Below, in pieces: positions 16,715 to 21,859 of a stretch of 21,859 nucleotides of DNA; the first letter of the stretch is position 1; each line of letters opens with the position of its first letter. The stretch spans positions 1 to 21,859 of the forward strand of contig CAZMLC010000049.1 in the NCBI GenBank assembly GCA_964567125.1, written 5' to 3'. A model generated the notes under the pieces. That model did not search any database. It was not told the origin of the DNA and saw only the letters and a program-made list of their open reading frames with translations. The stretch is from CAZMLC01 sp964567125. Lineage in GTDB: Bacteria; Verrucomicrobiota; Kiritimatiellia; RFP12; UBA1067. The translations under genes and the position numbers were made by a program.

Positions 16715-18535
16715 ATGAGCAAAAGAGCAATCGGATGGTATTTTTTTGCACTGTGCGGTTTCCATGCGTGGGGGACAACGTATTACGTGGATGCCGAGCG
16801 CGGTTCGGATGCAAACAAGGGGTGTTCCGAGGCGTCTGCCTGGCGGAGTCTTGAACGGGTCAATGCCGCGCAGCTTGTCGCGGGCGATGAAGTCAAATTT
16901 GCCTGCAATCAGCTGTGGCGCGGACAGCTCACGCCTAAGAGCGGCGAGGGCGGCAAGCCGATCCGCTATACCTCCTATGGATCAGGGGCTAAGCCGATTT
17001 TGCAGGGCTCTACCGAGCGCAGCCGTCACGACGACTGGGTGTCGGTCGGCAACGGCGTGTGGGCGACCCAGCCTTTTGAGCCGAAGCGCCTCGGTGTTGT
17101 CACGAACGTCGCCCTTGCGGATTGGAGCTGCCACACTGAAAAAGATGCCAAAGCCACGCTCTCGAGCACGGTTGAAAACGGACTCCGCTTCCATCGCGTC
17201 ACGTGTGCCCGCAGTGGCTCGCGCAGCAATCATATCCAGCTGTGGGGCCCGCGTTTTGACGGAACGTCGTCCTGTCTTCTGGTGCAGATGCGCGTCCGTT
17301 CCAGCAAACCGTTTGCGCTGAAAAACATGGAGATCATGCGCGCGGTTTTGCCCTATACGCATGCGCTGGAGAGTATGTCAAAGCAGATCATCGGGACCGA
17401 GTGGCAGACGCTCAACCTCGTCTTTACCTCCGTCGGACGCGAGGATCAAGCGCGGTTGCATGTGAACCTCGGCGCAAAGATTCCCGATGGCGCGCAGTTC
17501 GATTTCGTCATTGATCAGGTTGCGCTGGGCGATCTTAGCCACTGCGCACCGGTGACGCTGGACGTTGGTATTTTTATCGGTGACCATGGCAAGGCCTGGG
17601 GCTGGAAGAAGTGGACGCTGGCGGATCTCAAAAACCCGCTGGATTATTGGTACGATGCGGAGAATAAGCGGGTTTTCGTGAAGAGCGAGAAGAATCCGGC
17701 GGAACTCTTTAAGAGCATTGAACTCGCGCTGACGCGGCACATCGTCAGCCAAGGCGGCGCTCACGATGTGATCTATGATGGATTGGCAGTCCGCTATGGC
17801 GGTGCGCATGGCTTTGGCGGCGGTAACACGAAGCGCTTGACCATCCGCAATTGCGAGGTCTATTGGATCGGTGGCGGTTTGCAGTTCTTCCACCCCAATG
17901 GGCGTCCGGTGCGGTTTGGCAACGCCATTGAATTCTGGGGCGGCGCCACGGATCATCTTGTGGAATCGAATCGCATTTGGGAGGTCTACGATGCCGCACT
18001 GACGAATCAAGGCAATGGCGATGATTCGAATCAGATCAACATCACCTATCGCCACAATGTGATTTGGAATGCAGAGTACTCGTTCGAATTCTGGAATCGT
18101 CCGGAGTCGGTCAAGTCGCACAACATTGTTTTCGAAAATAACACCTGCGTGAATGCGGGTTTTGCATGGTCCCATGCGCAGCGGCCCGACAAGAATGGTG
18201 CGCATCTGATGTTTTACCAGCATCCTTCGCAGACAAAAGGTGTTGTTGTGCGCAATAACATTTTTTGCGAGACGACCGAGGTCTGCATGCGGATGGAAAA
18301 TGATTGGCGCAGCGGTTTGACCATGGCCAACAACCTCTATTACACCTCGGGCAAGCCGATTTATCGCTGGCTAAGTAAGCAGTATTTCGCTACGCTGAAA
18401 GAGTGTCAGGGCGCGACTGGGCTCGATATGAATGGCCTTGAGGCCAAGCCGGTTTTTGTTGATGACGTCAACCACGATTATCGTCTGAAACCGGAGAGTC
18501 CGGGCTTTGCGCAGAAAATCGGTGCACAGTTTTAA
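16715..18535 (+). CDS. Secreted right-handed beta-helix protein, pectate-lyase-like, with an inserted carbohydrate-binding-like domain
   Basis: 606 residues. MSKRAIGWYFFALCGFHAWG is a short signal peptide, then TTYYVDAERGSDANKG and AWRSLERVN, the usual N-terminal cap of secreted beta-helix polysaccharide lyases or hydrolases. From about residue 340 a series of short strands with Asn-rich turns (LTIRNCEVYWIGGG, ITYRHNVIWNAEYS, IVFENNTCVNAG, VVVRNNIFCET) forms the parallel beta-helix. It closes with DYRLKPESPGFA, a common ending. Residues about 135-272 interrupt the cap with a jelly-roll-like segment (LRFHRVTCARSG to FDFVIDQVALGD) resembling a CBM4/9/22-type module. I cannot point to catalytic residues, so lyase, hydrolase or binding function is open. 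AAAGG lies upstream of the ATG. Thirty-three bases separate it from the regulator gene downstream. Confidence 0.82.
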   Translation: MSKRAIGWYFFALCGFHAWGTTYYVDAERGSDANKGCSEASAWRSLERVNAAQLVAGDEVKFACNQLWRGQLTPKSGEGGKPIRYTSYGSGAKPILQGSTERSRHDDWVSVGNGVWATQPFEPKRLGVVTNVALADWSCHTEKDAKATLSSTVENGLRFHRVTCARSGSRSNHIQLWGPRFDGTSSCLLVQMRVRSSKPFALKNMEIMRAVLPYTHALESMSKQIIGTEWQTLNLVFTSVGREDQARLHVNLGAKIPDGAQFDFVIDQVALGDLSHCAPVTLDVGIFIGDHGKAWGWKKWTLADLKNPLDYWYDAENKRVFVKSEKNPAELFKSIELALTRHIVSQGGAHDVIYDGLAVRYGGAHGFGGGNTKRLTIRNCEVYWIGGGLQFFHPNGRPVRFGNAIEFWGGATDHLVESNRIWEVYDAALTNQGNGDDSNQINITYRHNVIWNAEYSFEFWNRPESVKSHNIVFENNTCVNAGFAWSHAQRPDKNGAHLMFYQHPSQTKGVVVRNNIFCETTEVCMRMENDWRSGLTMANNLYYTSGKPIYRWLSKQYFATLKECQGATGLDMNGLEAKPVFVDDVNHDYRLKPESPGFAQKIGAQF

Positions 18536-18542
18536 TGCGTGG

Positions 18543-18552
18543 CTGCATGCAG
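18543..18552. promoter_or_regulatory. Palindrome upstream of the regulator gene
   Basis: CTGCATGCAG is a perfect 10-bp palindrome in the 33-base space between the beta-helix gene and the regulator. It could be an autoregulatory operator, but a palindrome this short can occur by chance and it has no second copy that I noticed. Confidence 0.2.
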
Positions 18553-18568
18553 AATAAGGAATGAAATA

Positions 18569-19665
18569 ATGGAACGTCGGTTGCCGTTTGTCTTGTCCCG
18601 CGAGACGCGAACAGATTTGATCACACAGGTTGCAGATGGGTTGCGCCATGCAATTACCACGGAGTATTTCAAGCGCGACGATCTGCTGCCCACGATCATT
18701 GAGATGGCCGACGAGCTGGGCGTCAGCGAAATCGTGACGCGCCGGGCCGTTAAGCGCCTGACCAAAGAGGGGATTATCAATCCGCGCCGCGGACTCGGTA
18801 TCCGCGTCTGCGGACTCGACCAGAAGACCTGGCAAGGGCAGATCCTCTTTGTTCATCAGGCCACGGACAACACCTTTTACCACAGCGTCGTCTACGGCGT
18901 GGTGCGCGATTTCTTGCAGAGCCATAACTACCTCGTGCAGGTCGTCTCCGTCACGCCCGCGGATCGCCGGAAGGGTTATCAGAATCTGCGTGCGGAACTG
19001 GGACGCTCGATTTCGCTGGCGATCCTGACTGGCCTTGCAAACGGTGTCGACAAGGTGCTGGCGGAAAAGGAGATCCCGTTTGTCCACTTCGCCCGCCATA
19101 TCTCACCCTTGGCGGTCAAGGGCGTTCAGCAGCATTGGGAGCGCGCTGTGCCCCAGGTGATTGAGCATTGCCGTGCGTGTAACGTGCACTCCGTGATTCA
19201 GACGCATTTTGAGGCTGACGTGTTCGATGCTGACGATGCTTTCCGCCAAGCGGGATTGTCTTATCAGCGCCTGAAAATCGCGCCCATGGCCGGTTTCGGA
19301 CGTCCTGAATCGGTTGTGCGCGGCTCCATGGCGGTGTTTGCCAAGGGCGTTCCGCAAATCGATGGAAAACCGGCTGACCTTGTTTTGTTCGACGATGACT
19401 ACGTTGCGCAGGGCGCCTTTCTCTCATTTATCAAGCAGGGGGTGCGGATCCCCGAGGATGTGCAGATCATCACGCTGAGCAACAAGAGCCTGGGGCCCGT
19501 CTTTTACACACCCCTGACGCGCTATGAGATGCGGCCTGAAGAGCATGGCCTTGTGCTGGCTAAGCATGCGCTGCGCTTTCTGGATGGCAAGATTCAGAAG
19601 AAGGAGGCCGACGACGAGGTCGGCCCTGTCTTCATTGAAGGCGCGTCCACGCGCGTAGTCGGTCG
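18569..19665 (+). CDS. AraR-type transcriptional regulator: GntR winged helix plus LacI-like sugar sensor (3' end in gap 3)
   Basis: Cytoplasmic DNA-binding regulator; about 365 residues visible. Residues 1-80 form a GntR-family winged helix (LPTIIEMADELGVSEIVTRRAVKRLTKEGIINPRRGLGIRV). From residue 90 on the protein resembles a periplasmic-binding-protein or LacI-type effector domain (ILFVHQATDNTFYHSVVYGVVRDFLQ; DLVLFDDDYVAQGAFLSFIKQGVRIPEDVQIITLSN). This pairing is that of AraR of Bacillus, a repressor released by a sugar. ATG 18569 is chosen because AAGGA lies eight bases upstream; an in-frame ATG at 18539 has no such site and sits against the preceding stop. Only a few C-terminal residues should be missing in the gap. 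Lying just downstream of the beta-helix gene, it probably controls this polysaccharide locus. Confidence 0.85.
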
Positions 19666-19765
19666 NNNNNNNNNNNNNNNNNNNNNNNNNNNNNNNNNNN
19701 NNNNNNNNNNNNNNNNNNNNNNNNNNNNNNNNNNNNNNNNNNNNNNNNNNNNNNNNNNNNNNNNN
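19666..19765. other. Assembly gap 3 (100 N)
   Basis: Placeholder gap between the 3' ends of the regulator and the convergent fcl gene. It hides the regulator's stop codon and any terminator. More genes could be lost here. Confidence 0.99.
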
Positions 19766-19769
19766 CGTA

Positions 19770-20717
19770 TTACCCGCGGAGCAGACCTTCCGCCTGCGTT
19801 TTGCGGAATTCTGTAACGGTTCTTGTCAATCCCTCCTGCAGGCTGATGCGCGGACTCCAGCCGAGCTGACGGATCTTCGTGGTGTCGCAGAATTTGCGCG
19901 GTGTACCGTCCGGCATGGAGGGGTCAAAGCGAATCTCGCCGGCGTACCCCGTTGCCTGTTTCACCATCTCGGCCAATGTGCGGATCGAGAGCTCTTCCCC
20001 TGATCCGACATTCACCCAGTCCGGCGGTTCTTCCTGTTCAAGGAGGAAGAGCAGACCTTGAGCCAGGTCATCGACGTGCAGGAATTCGCGGAATGGCGTT
20101 CCGGTACCCCAGATCGTGACAGCCGGCGCGCCTGCCACGCGTGCCTCCTCGAAGCGCCGGATCAGCGCCGGCAGGACGTGCGAATGCGACGGGTGATAAT
20201 TGTCGCCGGGCCCGTAGAGGTTCGTGGGCATGGCCGAATGGTAGAGCCGGCCGAATTGCCGCCGGTAATACTGGCACATTTTGAGTCCCGCGATCTTGGC
20301 GAGCGCATACCCTTCGTTGGTGGGTTCGAGCGCGCTGGTCAGCAGCGCTTCTTCAGGGATCGGCTGCGGCGCTAGACGCGGATAGATGCAGGTGCTGCCG
20401 AGAAAGAGCAGGCGCGGCACGTTGCTTTCATGCGCGGCCTGGATGACGTTTGTCGCAATCATCAGGTTGTCGTAAAGAAAGGTGCCGATCAAGGCGCGGT
20501 TGGCCTCAATCCCGCCGACGCGCGCAGCGGCCAGCACGATGCAATCTGGCTTTTCACGCGCGATGAAGGCGTGCGTCGTCGCTTGATTCGTGAGGTCAAC
20601 GTCGCGATGCGATGCCGTAATAATCGCCTTCTGGCCGCGGGCGTGCAGGGCGCGGCAGACGGCGGCACCCACCATGCCCTGATGACCGGCGACATAAATA
20701 CGTTGTTCCGTGTTCAC
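19770..20717 (-). CDS. fcl: GDP-L-fucose synthase
   Basis: Epimerises and reduces GDP-4-keto-6-deoxy-D-mannose to GDP-L-fucose with NADPH; cytoplasmic, last step of GDP-fucose supply. 315 residues, near the 321 of E. coli. Rossmann motif GHQGMVG at residues 11-17; catalytic Ser108 (GSTCIYP), Tyr137 and Lys141 (YALAK), one residue offset from the E. coli enzyme. The GTG at 20717 is the start: AAGGAGG lies eight bases upstream and overlaps the gmd stop codon, and the homologous N-terminus begins there. An ATG further up would lie inside gmd. It is in an operon with gmd (13 bases between stop and start). Confidence 0.95.
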   Translation of the reverse strand: MNTEQRIYVAGHQGMVGAAVCRALHARGQKAIITASHRDVDLTNQATTHAFIAREKPDCIVLAAARVGGIEANRALIGTFLYDNLMIATNVIQAAHESNVPRLLFLGSTCIYPRLAPQPIPEEALLTSALEPTNEGYALAKIAGLKMCQYYRRQFGRLYHSAMPTNLYGPGDNYHPSHSHVLPALIRRFEEARVAGAPAVTIWGTGTPFREFLHVDDLAQGLLFLLEQEEPPDWVNVGSGEELSIRTLAEMVKQATGYAGEIRFDPSMPDGTPRKFCDTTKIRQLGWSPRISLQEGLTRTVTEFRKTQAEGLLRG

Positions 20718-20730
20718 AAAAGCACCCTCC

Positions 20731-21783
20731 TTAGAAGCCGATTTCATAGCCGGGTTTGTCGAGCAAGCGCAGATCACCATCGGTCATGATCCTGACGAGC
20801 TCCGCAAATTTGATGTGCGGTTCCCAGCCGAGCTGACGTTTGGCCTTGGAGGGATCGCCCAGCAACTGTTCGACTTCCGCCGGTCGGAAGTAACGGGGGT
20901 CGATCTTGACCACGGCGCGCCCGGTCGTGGTGTCGATGCCTTCCTCGTCCACGCCTTGACCGCGCCAGGCAATGGTCCGGCCCACGTGCGCAAAGGACCT
21001 CTCAATGAATTCGCGCACGGTGTGCATCTCCCCGGTCGCGACGACATAGTCGTCCGGCGTCTCCTGCTGCAGCATCAGCCACATCATGCGCACATAGTCC
21101 GGCGCATAGCCCCAGTCGCGGTAGGAGTCGATATTGCCCATATAGAGCGCCTCCTGCTGCTGCCGATGAATGCGGGCCACGGCCATGGTGATCTTGCGCG
21201 TAACAAAGGTCTCTCCGCGGCGCGGCGATTCGTGGTTGAAGAGAATGCCGTTGCTCGCATGGAGGTTGTAGGCCTCGCGATAATTCTTGGTGATCCAGAA
21301 GCCGTACAGCTTGGCCACCGCGTAGGGCGAACGCGGATAGAAGGGGGTTGTTTCCGATTGCGGAACTTCAACGACCTTGCCGTAAAGTTCCGAGGTTGAG
21401 GCCTGATAAAAACGGGCGTTGATCTTGGTCTCCTTGATCGCATCGAGCAGGCGCAGCGTGCCGAGGGCATCCACGTCCGCAGTGTATTCCGGCACCTCGA
21501 AGGAGACCTGCACGTGCGATTGTGCGCCCAGATTGTAAATTTCGCACGGTTCGACCTTTTCCAGAATGCGGTTGAGGTTGCTCGAGTCGGTCAGATCACC
21601 GTAGTGCAGAAAGAGCCGGACATCCTCTTCGTGCCGATCCTGATAGAGATGGTCGATGCGGCCCGTGTTGAATGAACTTGTCCGGCGCATGATGCCGTGA
21701 ACTTCATAGCCTTTGGATAAAAGAAATTCCGCGAGGTAGGAACCATCCTGACCTGTGATGCCTGTGATCAATGCTCTCTTCAT
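20731..21783 (-). CDS. gmd: GDP-mannose 4,6-dehydratase
   Basis: Converts GDP-D-mannose to GDP-4-keto-6-deoxy-D-mannose, substrate for the adjacent fucose synthase. 350 residues, normal length. Rossmann motif TGITGQDG at residues 7-14; RRTSSFNTGRIDHLY, a family signature; active-site Thr130 and Glu132 (STSELYG) with Tyr154 and Lys158 (YAVAK). AAGGAG is seven bases upstream of the ATG. GDP-fucose made here would serve cell-surface polysaccharide or glycoprotein synthesis; no glycosyltransferase is inside the window to say which. Confidence 0.97.
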   Translation of the reverse strand: MKRALITGITGQDGSYLAEFLLSKGYEVHGIMRRTSSFNTGRIDHLYQDRHEEDVRLFLHYGDLTDSSNLNRILEKVEPCEIYNLGAQSHVQVSFEVPEYTADVDALGTLRLLDAIKETKINARFYQASTSELYGKVVEVPQSETTPFYPRSPYAVAKLYGFWITKNYREAYNLHASNGILFNHESPRRGETFVTRKITMAVARIHRQQQEALYMGNIDSYRDWGYAPDYVRMMWLMLQQETPDDYVVATGEMHTVREFIERSFAHVGRTIAWRGQGVDEEGIDTTTGRAVVKIDPRYFRPAEVEQLLGDPSKAKRQLGWEPHIKFAELVRIMTDGDLRLLDKPGYEIGF

Positions 21784-21803
21784 GATTTGCTCCTTGTGAA
21801 ATC

Positions 21804-21832
21804 AGTTTATTCAATAACGGCACTGAATACAA
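21804..21832 (-). promoter_or_regulatory. Candidate promoter of gmd-fcl
   Basis: TTGTAT (21827-21832) and TAAACT (21804-21809) are 17 bases apart on the minus strand. A start near 21797 would leave a leader of about 14 nt containing the AAGGAG ribosome-binding site. Each box matches consensus at four of six positions. Confidence 0.4.
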
Positions 21833-21859
21833 GTTATTTTAACCCAGCGGAAGATCATG

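Noticed and set aside
16346..16765. Minus-strand open frame of 139 codons upstream of nrdD
   Set aside because: It runs through the NrdR boxes, promoter and cobalamin riboswitch; the conserved RNA elements explain the sequence better and the protein has no recognisable feature.
20718..20780. Longer fcl starting at ATG 20780
   Set aside because: It would lie in gmd's coding sequence and add 21 residues absent from the family; GTG 20717 has AAGGAGG at proper spacing.

Overview
The window reads as a metagenome-style scaffold from an anaerobic, polysaccharide-degrading bacterium. It has three 100-N assembly gaps (4467-4566, 6344-6443, 19666-19765). The extracellular carbohydrate-active genes, a giant repeat protein, GC-rich codon use with weak Shine-Dalgarno signals at some genes, and an oxygen-sensitive class III ribonucleotide reductase suggest the Verrucomicrobiota/Kiritimatiellota/Lentisphaerota neighbourhood. 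That placement is inference, because no rRNA or marker gene confirms it.

Layout. The left edge (1-2392) is housekeeping-like: a partial glyceraldehyde-3-phosphate dehydrogenase on the minus strand behind a near-ideal promoter, a pteridine-reductase-like short-chain dehydrogenase (minus), and a divergent HAD-like phosphatase of unknown substrate (plus). From 2525 to 13439 runs a plus-strand polysaccharide-degradation block: a secreted clan-A-type glycoside hydrolase cut by gap 1, then one giant reading frame (at least about 3,000 residues) cut by gap 2. The giant protein is two copies of a nine-domain cassette. Each cassette holds a carbohydrate-esterase-3-like SGNH domain, three Ig-like domains of the SbsA/Big_5 kind, four copies of a ~220-residue domain I cannot name, and a terminal Ig domain. 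The gene ends at a strong hairpin that lies between it and the convergent nrdDG operon.

The minus-strand nrdD-nrdG operon (13475-16221) encodes the anaerobic ribonucleotide reductase and its radical-SAM activase. Its 5' region is rich in signals: two NrdR boxes 31 bp apart overlap a sigma-70 promoter, followed at once by a cobalamin riboswitch and a hairpin that can hide the nrdD ribosome-binding site. The expected logic is that dNTP/ATP status (NrdR) and vitamin B12 both turn off this B12-independent enzyme, presumably when a B12-dependent class II reductase encoded elsewhere can take over.

Divergent from nrdDG, at 16715-19665, lie a secreted beta-helix (pectate-lyase-like) protein carrying an inserted carbohydrate-binding-like domain and an AraR-type (GntR DNA-binding plus LacI-like sensor) regulator whose end is in gap 3. 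With the hydrolase and the esterase these probably form one polysaccharide-use locus, split by nrdDG. The right edge (19770-21783, minus) is a gmd-fcl operon converting GDP-mannose to GDP-L-fucose.

The most novel content is the giant duplicated esterase with its eight unnamed repeat domains. The best-supported regulatory finding is the NrdR plus cobalamin control of nrdDG.
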